From the NCBI RefSeq assembly GCF_018446385.1, contig NC_055998.1:20143173-20207172 (forward strand): DNA of 64,000 nucleotides, read 5' to 3'. Below are positions 22,629 through 35,500 of the stretch, one piece after another. How positions within the stretch are numbered: the stretch's first letter is position 1; every line of letters begins with the position of its first letter. Both the position numbers and the translations under genes were made by a program. This stretch comes from Zingiber officinale. Lineage: Eukaryota > Streptophyta > Magnoliopsida > Zingiberales > Zingiberaceae. The notes under the pieces are model-generated. The model had not been told where the DNA came from. It saw only the letters and a program-made list of their open reading frames with translations, and searched no databases.

Positions 22629-25600
22629 TCAGAGATCAATTTTGTTCTTTTCTTTTGCTGGACTTGCACCTTTTGTAAACTTTCTCCACCAGCTCTTTGC
22701 ATGTTTCCATATACTATGTTTATATGCCTCTTTAACACAGTCCCTGTGATACCTAGCAAAATCTTGTGTCTATAGTCCTGCTGGGGAGGGTTTTTACTCT
22801 TCACAATGTTTCCCTGAATAACGAAGCAACTCTCTCAAAACATGAAAATAATAGAAAAGAGGTTTTTGAATCGTGAAAACAACAGGGAAAAAGTTTGTAA
22901 ACCAATTTCTCAGAGAAGTTATCTTCTTCGTCTTCCTCGTCATCATTTTCATCACCACTACCAAAATTACCACTCATCAAATCTCCCCGCGAGTACATTT
23001 TCATTCCCGGTGCGGCTGGCATGCCCTGTTCTCACGGTAGTTGCAGGCACCAATTCAATTGCATGAAGCAAATTGAAGAGTCTAAACTAGATGGTAAAGT
23101 ACCTCCATAGATCTCAAAATCTTATCCATTTCAGCTTCTTTAGAGGACTTGGCAATAAAGGCTTCTCCAGCAATTCTATCCTGCAAAATTGAAGTCAAGT
23201 ATAATTCAGCCGCTTCATGAAGTCTGATATATAAATTACAGCTTTGCAGAAGTATCTATAGCATTTTAATTCCCCAAACAAGCTTCAAGTCAGTTGATGC
23301 CAGTGAATTCCAGATTCCAATGAATTGGTTCACATATTTCTGCCCAAGTCCACCCATTCCTTACTTGCAAAGTATATGGGTTTATGTACACAAATGCTAC
23401 AGATCGTGTGCAGCATATTTTAGGGCATGATGGAACCATGCATTTCAAAGAACTAATTCAGCAAAGGTAAAAAAATCCTACATGTTATAAAAAAGAAAAT
23501 GGTCTTGTCATGAGCAGCTTTTGAAGAAGGTAGATTATGATGAAGGTTAAACCCAGCCTGACAAGACCCCTGACTTTGAGAGCATCTCCAATAGGAGATA
23601 TTTCTCCAAATATACAAAAGGGTACTACCTAACAGATGACATTTATCCGGAATGTGCCACTTTTGTCAAGAATTTTTCCTGCCCTCAAGATCCGAAAGGA
23701 ATGAAATTTAAAGAAAGACAAGAGGCTGCAAGAAAAGATATTGAGCGGGCATTTGGGGTACTCCAAGCTCGTTGGGCAATTATAAGAGGTTCAGGGTGAC
23801 ATTGGTTTATGGATAAATAGAAAGAAATCATGTATACGTGCATTATTTTACACAACATGATTGTGGAGGACGAAAATCATGCAATATCGATTTAGAATCG
23901 TGAAGAACAAGATACTATCACGGCTCAACTAATGAATTTGCTGAATACATTCGAAGAAATTCTGAGTTACGTGATATTCAGGTGCATCATCAGCTTTGTT
24001 ATGATTTAATTAAACACATCTGGGAAATATGTCGTCATAATGAGTAAATAACTAATTTATCATCTATAAAATATTTAGTTATTAAATTTCGAATTTGTGA
24101 AATATTTGAACTCGTATATTATAGTTTTTTTTAAAATGTGCACGTCCGAGGTTGTATTATTTCCATTTAAATAAAATATTAATATTAAAATAATTATATT
24201 GAATAATTGTTCAAATATATAGATAAATATTAAGTAAAAAATATTTATGGAAAAAGGATAGACGAAATATATTAAAAATATATATTAATTTTATCTAAAT
24301 TCAAAATTAGATGTAAGTTAATAAAATGGTCGTCGGATCCATAAATATTTAGTTGGTGAGATATTTGATTGTAAAGTTGAGGATATTTGAGAGTGAGATA
24401 TTTGATGGATGAGACCCATAAATATTTAGTTGGTGAGATATTTCATTTTGAGATTTGGGATATTTTAATAGTAGGATATTTGAAGAGTGATATGAAGTGG
24501 GAACCATAAATACTTAGGGAGAAATATTCTCAACCACTGTGAATGCTCTGAGATGTATTGCTTCAACTTTGAGATATGCAAAAGCAAGTTTGTAAAGAAA
24601 CCATTACTAGTTTTCCTTTTTCTAAATGAAGATAGATAATAAAAAATAAGCCAAAACTTGGTGGCATTTGGTTTAAAGGCTAAGGCGGCACTTGGTTTAA
24701 AGGTTTAGGAATGAGGAAATAGATTTATTCTCAAACCTTGTGTTTGGTTGATGGGAATGAAATTAAAATTTTGAAATGAAACCCAAAAACTTAGGTATTG
24801 ATGAAACTCACCTCCTCCCTTGGGTTTTGATGGGAATGGAAATGGGCATGAGAATTACATTTTGGACGAAAATACCCTTAATATATGTGTTCAAATTTTC
24901 TTTTATATCACTTTCTCTCTCCTTGTTCTCTCTCATCACATTTTTTCTCTCTTCATTCTCTCCCATCACACTTTATCTCCCCTCATCCTCTCTCATCATT
25001 CTTTTTCTCCCATCACACTCTCTTTCCTCATTTTTTCTCATCATGCTTTCTTTCTCATCATACTTTCTCTCTCCTCAATTTCTCTCATCACACACACTCT
25101 CTCCTCATCCTCTCTCATCATGCTTTTTCTCCCATCACACTCTCTTTCCTCATTTTTCCTCATCACGCTTTGTCTCTTATCATCTTTTCTCTCTCCTCAA
25201 TCTCTCCCATCACACACACTCTCTCCTATTTTCTCTCATTACACTTTCTCTCTCTTAATTCTCTCTTATCATATTTTCTCTCTCATCACATTGTCTCTCT
25301 CCTCATCTGCTCTCATTATGCTCTCTCCCATCACACTCTCTTTCTTTATTTTCTCTCATCACACTTTCCTTCTCTTCATTCTTTCTGATCACATTTTCTC
25401 TCTGATCATATTTTTCTCACATTTAATGTTCTCTCACATATAATTTTTTTCTCTTATTTTCCTCTTAGGGTAAAAAAGGAAATTTTAATTTATTCCGATG
25501 GAAAATATTCAACTAACCAAACATTATTTTTAAGAATGATATCCATACTCATAATCATTCTCATTCCACAATATTATGATTCTCATTCCTATTTCAATTT

Positions 25601-28600
25601 TTAGGAAAGAACCAAATGCCACCTAAAAGAACTATCAAGGTGATACCTAAAACTAGAACTGAAACATAGTTTCAATAAGAAAAAAAACAGCATAACAAAA
25701 AACTGAGGAAATAATTAAAGAGGAGTGAACATGACATTTCAGAATTTTAGATATCTTGTATTACTAATAAACAAGATATTGACGAAAATATCATTGATAA
25801 AGAGTGAGTGACTATGAAGAGGAGCTTCTAGATCTTATTGTGACCGTTGTGTCTTTACAAGATTGGTACAATCTCTCATTATTTATTACCCAGTGTTGAG
25901 CTACTAGGTGCACACAAAATATTTATGCAACTGAAATTGAATGCGAAGATAAATGTGTGGAGTTACAAAAGGAATTACATTATGATTATTGGAGAGCAAT
26001 AAAGTTAACTCCAATATATGAAGTTAGATGGTATGGATAAGTTCTGATGTGAACAATGGATTTTATAATTAGTCTGAGTTCACAAAGTGATAAATCATGT
26101 AGCTGATCACAGAATTGGAATTACATGGCTTGATGAGCATGGTTAATAGACAGGAACCAAGGCCAAAATATAACATAGCATATCATTATATAGGTTCCAA
26201 TTTTGACTCTTGGCTACATTGATACTGAGAATGCAAGGCTAATGAATAGTGGGAAAAAACAGGCGGCTAAGCATCATCAAACCAAAACTGCAATAATTAT
26301 ACTTGTTGCTCATAGATGTTTTTTTTTCAAGTTCTTTTTACTTTTGATATCATCAAACTTTCAGGTACTATAGGTACAATAATTAGGTGATCACATGCTA
26401 CAATTAAAATAAACATAGATGACAAAGTATAGTCTTGCAAGGAATGAGCTTTATTTTAACTTAAACTGTAATAACTTTCAATCAAATGAAATTACCACAA
26501 GAAGAGGAATTGGCTTGACAAAGCATGCTTTAGAAAGGTCCTCGCAGAGAAAAATAATCAACTGATCAACTGAAGGTCTTGTGCTATACACAAATTCAGC
26601 AACATTAACTCAAGATCTGCAAATGAATGTGTCGTGCATATTATAAAAAATAGTCAAGTATCTGTTGGACCCCGTGGTTGTTTGATGTGATTAACCAAGT
26701 TAGTTAGGTCCTGTTTGTTTTTTATCCCTGTGTCTAATTGTGCAAGAGCTTAGGAGCACAGGAAGTCGAGCGGAAGACGCAGCTAGCGAGAAGGACGGCA
26801 CGGGAAGGGAGCCGACGGGCTCGGTGCGTCCGAAGGACGAAAGAGCTGTAGAAGAGTACACCGGTGGAAGAGAAGAACGTACGCGACGTTCGAGGGACGT
26901 AAAGCCGGGACGGAAGACTGCTCGAGAAGAAGGCCAAAAATTGGATTCGGGTGAGCCCTATTTCGGTTAGCCGAAATCACCCAAGCAAACGGAACTTCGG
27001 AAGTCAAAGCAAAGGCGAAAGCGAGCTGAAAATGCAGCTCAAGGTGCCTCCATCAAGATTGGAGGCGCCTCCACCTTTGAGGCGCCTCAATCAAGCATTG
27101 GAGGCGCCTTCAAGCTTGTTTGAGGCGCCTCAGCCCGTGTCAACTCGACCGTTTGTGCGCGGATAGAACTTTATCCGCTTGACTTGGCTCGAGGCACCTT
27201 GAACCTTGTTGGGGCGCCTTGGACCCTCGGGATAGACTTTTCAGGAGCTATATAAAGGCCCCTGGAGCTAGGAAATATTCATTCATTTAAGCAATCAACT
27301 CTGTAATCATTCTTATCAACCTCTGAGCATTCTAAGTGTTAGAGTGTATACTAAAAGTCTACCTTTTGGTATAAACATTTATCTAGAAATAAGAATCACA
27401 TTGGTCAAATGTCTACATTTATGATAAATGTAGTTGCTCAATTAATTTATATTGTAGATAACATGGTGTGTGATGTCACATACAGAAGATCATGTTATCG
27501 GTTCCTTATAAATTATAAACAGTAGCTCACGACCAAGATGGAAAGGAACAAACCATTGGAAGGTCGTAGTGTAATTAGGTATTAGTTTATCTTAACTATA
27601 TAATTACACTAGTACACTTAGAGTGTATTGAGTAGGACCATTTGAGGTCGTTCCTTTTATACTGACTTTATAAAGGAACAAAGACCTCAGTTATTATGGA
27701 AGTGTGTGCTCTTAATCCTAATATAATAACAAGCACATATATTTGATATTTATTTCTTTAATTTATCAATGGGTGAGATTTAGTTCGATGAATCAATAAG
27801 CCCGATAAGTTGGGAAATGATATCACTTATAGTGTGTGTTGTTAATTATAGAAGGAAACTGTGTCCTAGTGATCTAGGTTGAGAATGTCCCCAAGAAGAG
27901 CTCATAAGGATTGTCATGTTAAACCCTGCAGGTGGACTTAATCCGACATGATGATGAAGTTGAGTGGTACTACTCTTGGAGCTAGATATTAATTAAGTGA
28001 GTTGTCAGTAACTTACTTAATTAGTGGGCATTTGTTATCTTAAACACAGGGAGACTAACACACTCATAATAAGGAGCCCAAAATGTAATTTGGGATTGGT
28101 GCGGTAGTTCAATAATAGTTCTTTAGTGGAATGAATTATTATTGATGAAATTAAGTTGTGTGTTCGGGGCGAACACGGGATGCTTAATCGGAGACCAAAA
28201 CCAATTCCTCCTCTCGGTCCCTATCGTAGCCTCTAGTATATAGAGATTTATACCCACCGCATACCCACCTTCTTACCTATCCAATGGGGTAGCTAGCTTG
28301 GAACCCAGCTAGGGCCGACCAAGACCAGTGGATGAGCCATTGAGGTGGGCCAAAGCTCGGTCCCAAGCTTGGGTGGCGCCACTAGAATATTAAAAGGTTT
28401 TTATTAAAATTATTTTTATGTGGATATCGTGATTTTAAAGAGAGTTTAAAATTAAAAATTTCCTTTATAACCTTCTAAAAGATTAAGAGAAGAGATTAAT
28501 CTCTTTCCTTATTTGTAGTTTAAAAGGATGGTTTCATTTTTATAAAAACTTTCCTTATTTGTAAATCATCTACAAAAGAGAGTTTAAAATTTGAAATCTT

Positions 28601-31600
28601 TCCTTATTTGTTGTTTAAAGGAGGATTTTAAATTTTAAGAAAACTTTCCTTTTTAACCATGTTCATGATTTAAAAGAGAGTTTAAAATTAAATATTCTCT
28701 TTTATAAGTTTCTACAAAAGATTAAGAAATGATTTGATATCTTTCCTTATTTGTAGATTAAAAGAGATTTTAATTTTTAGAGATAACTTTCTTTTTATCT
28801 ACATGTTAAAAGAAAGATTTTAATTTATTAAATTTCCTTTTTATAAACCAATCATGAAGGGATAAAATTATTGGAGAAATTTATAAATTTCCGGAAGCAA
28901 ATAAGGAAGTTTTAATTGGTGTTTAAAATTTTATTTGCTTGAAAGTTTATTGTTGTGGCCGGCCATTGAATTTTGAAAAGAAAAAATTGTTTTAATTAAA
29001 TAAATTTTCCTTTTCATTGGCTAAAGAATTAAGGAAGTTTTTATTAAATTTTCCTTATTTGCCAAGACCAAGGATTATAAAAGAGGGGGTAGAGAAGGCT
29101 TCAAGGCTAACGACTCTATTCTATTTTTCTCCCTCTTTTCCTTGGTGGTGTGGCCGGCCCTATTTCTCTCCTCTCCTCTTGTTGGCCGAAACTTATCTCT
29201 TGGTGGAGCTTTTGTTAGTGGCCGGATCAAGGAAGGAGAAGGAGAGAAAGCAAGCCTCGTTTCTAGCATCCCTTGGAGCATGGTGGTGGTGGTCGAACCT
29301 CTTCATCCTAGAAGATGTTTTGATGGCCGAAACTTGCAAGGAAGAAGAAGATGATTGGTGGTTTCTCATCTCGGAAGATCGTTGCCCATACAACGTCCGA
29401 GGTTAGAAGAGGAATACGGTAGAAGATCAAGAGGTCTTTCTAAAAGGTATAACTAGTAATTTTTCTTTCCGCATCATACTAGTTATTTTTGGAAATAATA
29501 CCAAATACAAGAGGCATACGATTCTAGAGTTTCGAATTTGTTTTCGATATAGTGTTCTTTTGTTTTTCTTTCCCTTGTGATTTGATTGTTCTTTTCGGTT
29601 AACCTAAAGTTATTTTAGGAAATTAAATATTATCTTTCCATAAAAGGTTTTGTCTAGTCGGTGGTGGTTGCTCCCATATCCAAGAAGGTCGTGTGCCTCG
29701 CCACGTCAGTACTGGGAACCAATTATGGAAATTAATATTTAATGGAATTAATAACTTAAGGTGATTTGGGTCGAACGTGTTAAGTTCCGCAGGAGATCCA
29801 AGTCAAAACCTAAAAGAACAAATAGATTAAGTTTTGGATCAAACGTGTTAAGTTCCGCAGGCGATCCAAAATTTAATTTAAAAGAACACATGGTAGCTAG
29901 GAAAAGGTTCAGACCTTTGTACAAAATTTTTGTACAGTGGAACCTCTAGGTTTTCCGAGTAGCAACCAACACTAAGTGTGTAAAAAGGCTTCTCCGTCTA
30001 CAGTGAAGGAGATACTCTAATAGAGTTGTTCAACCACCTTGCATTAACAACCGTCTTGGTTGTAACCAAGTTAATTTCTGGTCTCCTTTTTATTTCTGCT
30101 CATTTTACTTTTTATTAGTGTTGCATTTTTTGAGTTGAAAGCCTTGAGGAGGGTATACTCTTATTTTGCAAGCAATTCACCCCCCCTCTTGCCGGCTCCG
30201 TTGCACCAACAAGTGGTATCAGAGTCCGACAGCCTCAGAAGGACTAACCGCCGACTAAAGCACAAAGATCAAGACGATGGCCGGAGCGAACATTCTTTTG
30301 GAACCCCAAGGTTGTTTTGGTGTGATCAACAAGTTAAGTTAGGTCCTGTGTGTTTCTAACCTTGTGTCTAAGTGTGCAGGAGCTTAGGAGCACAGGTAGT
30401 CGAGCGGAAAGCGAGAAGGACGGTCAGGGACGAGGTGTCTTTGGAAGAGTGGACGAGAAGGAAGCGTCACGGTGGTTCGGAGGACGAAGCCGGCGGAAGA
30501 TGCTCGAGGAGCAAGAGACGCTAGCGAGAAGGGCGGTCGTCGAGGGACGAAGATGCGAGTACGCGGACGAAGGAAACAGCGATTCCGAGGGAAGCCGGAG
30601 GAAGCCCGCCGAGAAGACCCGAAGTTGGGTTGGGTGAGCCCTTTCCGGAGATCACCCAAGCGAACGGATCCGGAGTAGAAGACCCGGACCGAGGCGAACT
30701 GAACCGGAGCAGTGGTCCCCGAATGAAAAGTCAACATCGGTTGACTTTAGGCTCCGGGGCGCCCGGAGCAGCCCGGGGCGCCCGGAGCAGCCCGGGGCGC
30801 CCGGAGCAGCCCGGGGCGCTCGGAACCCTTCCGAGCGCCCGGACCAGACTTGTTGACCAGATCTCGTCAAACGCGATCTGAACGTTGGGGATAAAGTTTT
30901 ATCCCCCCAGGGCGCCCGGAACCCCTTCCAGGCGCCTCGACCAAGGCTATAAATATAGTCTTGGTCCAGAAGCTTTTCAACAATCACGAGCATTTCATTT
31001 CCAAACACTTGTACGCTTTAGTTGTAGTTAAGCTTCTGTTTCTGCGCTTTAACATTGTAAGAGGCTTCTCCGCCTGAAGGAGTTTTTAGTGCTTAATTTT
31101 CCTTGGATTAACAACCACATCGGTTGTAATCAAGTAAATACTCGTGCCTCGTCTTTTTATGTTTTTTAATTTACCGCTTACTTTAATTTACAAGTGTTAG
31201 CTTAAAGAGTTCAAGGAAGGGTTGTTCTTTTGGTTTTGCAGGATATCTAGCAACCCCCTCCTAGTCGGCCACAACGGTCCTACAAGTGGTATCAGAGCCG
31301 AGACGCCTCAGAAGGACTAACCGCCGTCTGAAGCAACAAAACGATGGTCGAAGCTAGCGACTACCCACCTGCATTCGAGGGGGAGTTTTCCGTCTGGAAA
31401 CAAAAAATGGAGGTATACCTTAACTCAGATTTTGATATTTCTTTAATAATGAAATTTGGTTATGAAGAACCGAAGAACGCGTACGGAGAAGAAATCGATA
31501 AACGTCTCTGGACTCACAAGCAACGTGAGGAGTTTATGGCAAACGCGCGAGCTAAATTTCACATTCTAACAGTAATACCAAAAGAAGATTTCGACAGAAT

Positions 31601-32471
31601 CGGAGAATACAAGAACGCAAAAGAACTTTAGGAAAAGTTCTTGAAGATCTACGAAGAACCAGCTGAAGCCGAATCCGACTTCTTGATGGACACCGAGCCA
31701 CCGACAGAACAGTCCGAGAATGAGGAAACTGCCGAGATAGTCGATCTCCATCCCGAGGACACAAAAAGCTCATCTCAGGTGAGCATCAATGAAGGGGGGA
31801 GAGATATTGGAAGAAAGCAACTCAACAGGGGGATAATCAACCGCTGACAAGGTAAGTCAGGTATGGTCTCCACCTTCTGAGCAATTGGATAAATTTATTG
31901 AAAAGTTGCCTGAAAATGAAAAGCTGCTTGGAAATTTTTGCGATTTAAAAATCGAATCATTGAAAGAGGTTTTTGGTTTACCAATAACTTTGAAAGAATT
32001 CTGCAAATTAAAAATATTATCAAAAGAATTCTTCAATCTGCAAAATGTTTCGACGAAAGATTCTTACAAATTACAAAATATTTTGATAAAAGAATTTTGC
32101 AAGTTAGAAATTTTGTCGAAAGACTTTTGTAAATTGCAAAATATTTTTTCGAAAGAATTATGCAAATTAGAAATGTTGTCGAAAACTTTCTTCGAATATT
32201 TTTTCGAATTACAAATTACTTTCTCGAAAAAGTTTTGCGAATTAAAAACTAAAAAATCATTAAATAATAATGAGTTGAAAGAACTTCGAACAATAGCTTG
32301 TTGATTAAAGATTCTCGACAAACTAATAATAGAAATTTACATAATATAATTTTCTGCATGTTTAATACTGTCTGCTTTAAATCTGAAAAATTGTGATCTA
32401 AAAAATAATGGAAGATTAAAATGGAAATTTAGATATGTGGTAGTAACTTAAGAATGAATTCTGTTTAAATA

Positions 32472-32541
<70 letters not shown>

Positions 32542-35500
32542 CAAAAGTTATTTTTTGCCTTAAATTTTTTAAATAATTCTTACAAAATTTAGAAATTTCT
32601 CAAATTTTGAAAAATTATTTAACTTATAAATTTTCCCTGATATTTTGACATTGTTTTTTGTGAAAATTATTGCAAAATTTTCAAAGTTCTCAAAACTTTC
32701 TAAATGTTCTTAATGACTTAGAAATATTTTCTAAGAGTCAACCCTTAGATTTTTCTTGCAACCCCAATTTTTTATGTGATCAAAGGGGGAGAAGAAAGAG
32801 TATAAAGTCTAGGGGGAGGTAGAAAGTGAAAATTAAAATTTTTTTTTAAATTTAATTTTTTCCATCTTGTTGCATATTATTGCAATAAATTGTTTTATTC
32901 TATGTCTATTTTTAACCCTAGCTTAACTTGGGTTGATCACATCAAAAAGGGGAAGATTGTTGGAACCCCAAGGTTGTTTTGGTGTGATCAACAAGTTAAG
33001 TTAGGTCCTGTGTGTTTCTAACCTTGTGTCTAAGTGTGCAGGAGCTTAGGAGCACAGGTAGTCGAGCGGAAGACGTAGCTAGCGAGAAGGACGGCAGTCC
33101 GAGAGACGAGGTGCTGTGGAAGAGTACACCAGCGGCTGAGAAGGAAACGTGCGGTGGTTCCAAGGGACGAAAACCGGAGCGGAAGATTGCTCGGGGAGCA
33201 AGAGACGCAGCTAGCGAGAAGGACGGCACGCGGTGCGTCCGAGGGACGAAGACTGCGGATGAGTACGCCGGCGGACGAGAAGGAAACACGCGGCAATTCC
33301 GAGGGACGAGAAGCCGCAGGGAAGCCCGCTCGAGAAGACCGGAAGTTGGGTTCGGATGAGCCCTTTTCCGGATGGCAGAGATCACCCAAGCAAACAGATC
33401 CGAAGTAAAAGACCCGGACCGAGATAAACTGAACCGGAGCAGTGGTCCCCGGATGAAAAAGTCAACATCGGTTGACTTTAGGCTCCGAGGCGCCCGGAGC
33501 AGCCCGGGGCGCCCGGACCAGACTTGTTGATCAGATCGCGTCAAACGCGATCTGAACGTTGGGGATAAAGTTTTATCCCCCCAGGGCGCCTGGAACCCCT
33601 TCCAGGCGCCCCGACCAAGGCTATAAATATAGCCTTGGTCCAGAAGCTTTTCAACAATCACGAGCATTTCATTTCCAAACACTTGTACGCTTTAGTTGTA
33701 GTTAAGCTTCTGTTTCTGCGCTTCAACGTTGTAAGAGGCTTCTCCGCCTGATGGAGTTTTTAGTGCTTAATCTTCCTTGGATTAACAACCACATCAGTTG
33801 TAACCAAGTAAATACTCGTGCCTCATCTTTTTATGTTTTTTAATTTACCGCTTACTTTAATTTACAAGTGTTAGCTTAAAGAGTTCGAGGAAGGGTTGTT
33901 CTTTTGGTTTTGCAAGATATCTAACAACCCCCTCCTAGCCGGCCACAACGGTCCTACACATTCATCCCCCGAAGTTCAACGAAGACTTCGCTACGTGGAA
34001 ACACAAAATGGAGGTATTTTTTAAAACCGAATTCGATATTATTTTAATAATGAAATATGGATATACAGCGCCGAAAGACAAAGAATAATGCAACTAGACG
34101 AAGGAGCAGACTGATTTCTTGGCCAACGGAAAGGCGGAATTCCACCTACTCAGCGTGCTGCCACCCCAGGAGGTAAGTCGGATCGGGAGCTACGATTCCG
34201 CTAAAGACCTCTGGGATAAATTCCTAGAGCTTCACGAAGGTACCTCGGAAGCTAAACTAGCGAGGCGCGACATCCTCCGGACCCAGTTAACGAACCTCCG
34301 GATGAACAACGGCGAGAAGGTAGCGCAACTCCAAGCAATGATCAAGGAACTGATAACGCAACTGACAAATCTCGGAGAATCGGTAACGAACCGAGATTTC
34401 ATCCGGTATGCGCTCAACGTCTTCCCCAGAACTCCGGAATGGACTTCCTTAGTAGATGCTTACTACATCTCTAAGGACTTTGAGGTAAGTAGTTTAGAAA
34501 GTTTATTCTCTACCTTCGAACTTCACGAGTCTCGAATTGCAGAGCCTAAAGAAATAGTGAATCAAACCTCGACATCGCCTTACAAGCTAAGTTAGACGAT
34601 CCCGACTCCGAAGCTTCGATCGACGAAACCGAAGCAGCACTACTGGTAAGACGTTTCAATAAATTCCTTAAAACTAATAAATTTCGGTCACAGTCGAGAA
34701 AGCATCAGCGCAACAGAAGGACGGTCCGGTGCTACAATTGCAACGAAGAAGGGCACATCAAGGATAATTGCCCAAAAATAAAGGAAAAGACAAAAGACAA
34801 GGAGAAGGTAAAGCACAAGTCAAACACCTCCAAGCACAAAATCTTGAAGGCCACTTGGGACGATTCAACGTCCTCCGAATCTGAAGTCGAAGCCTTCTCG
34901 GGACTAGCGCTGATGGCGAACCACCAGCTAGAAGAAGAGTCAAGTTCATAAATGAGCATAAATGAAGGGGGAAGAACATCAGAAGAGGAAAGTTATGATG
35001 AAGAGGAAGCATCACAAAGTAAGGTAAGTAAGGTACGTGCTCTAAACCTTAAACAGTCGTTTCAATTTATTAAAGCTCTTTCTAAAGACTTAGCTGAATC
35101 AGAAAAAGAAATTGCTAACTTAAATAAAATGTTAGATAATTTGAAATCTGAAAATAATAAATTAAAACTTCAAATTGAAAGTTTAAAATCTAATGCATGT
35201 TTAAACACTAATGTTTTTCAAAAATAAAAAATTAAAGTTTATGGAAAATTAAACTGGTATATAAGAAAGCATCAGGGGCAACTTAGACGAATTCCAAGAA
35301 ATTATATATCCCCTTAAGGTCTTAAACAATCCTGTAGGAAGGAACCTATACTGGGTTCCAAAATCTTTGCTAGTTTAAATTATTTTTAAGTTAGGGCTTA
35401 CAGCGAGAAAATTAAACATTACAATTTCTTTATGAGGTTTTGTCTAAGGAAGTGGTTGTTGCTCCAATAACCAAGAAGGCCTAGTGTCTCACCACGACCT

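Larger units (their letters stand above)
30296..33958 (+). mobile_element. Gag-only LTR element D, complete, nested in C
   Basis: 3663 bp flanked by the target duplication CATTC (30291-30295 and 33959-33963). 5' LTR 30296-31284 (989 bp, first bases TTTTGGAACC where the 3' LTR has TGTTGGAACC). Primer site TGGTATCAGAGCC at about 31287. Short degenerate gag, a dinucleotide repeat, polypurine tract TCAAAAAGGGGAAGATTG, and 3' LTR 32958-33958 (1001 bp). A smaller relative of C with a different LTR sequence. No enzymes. Confidence 0.9.
30277..35381 (+). pseudogene. Gag of element C, split by D
   Basis: ATG at 30277 gives only MAGANI before D enters at 30296. Reading resumes at 33959. The frame then has a stop near 34087 and reopens at 34119-34595 (LLSVLPPQEVSRIGSYDSAK, then YALNVFPRTPEWTSLVDAYY). 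A further break precedes an intact knuckle CYNCNEEGHIKDNC at about 34733-34774, an acidic Ser-rich segment, a coiled coil (34952-35227), and the C-terminal motif VGRNLYWVPKSLLV. The layout (gag domain, CCHC, coil, NLYWVPKS end) is the same in B and H, so the missing pol is a family trait and not a local loss. Confidence 0.75.

Noticed and set aside
24776-25443. Three overlapping ORFs of 160-207 codons rich in Ser, Leu, Phe and His that look like membrane proteins
   Set aside because: All three frames of the same pyrimidine minisatellite are open, which is expected when G is absent and stops cannot form. No start context or family pattern.
29915-29945. TTTGTACAAAATTTTTGTACAG resembles Gateway att core sites, as if vector sequence
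   Set aside because: It is present at the matching place in all three family E copies and is AT-rich LTR end sequence. The resemblance is limited to TTGTACA.
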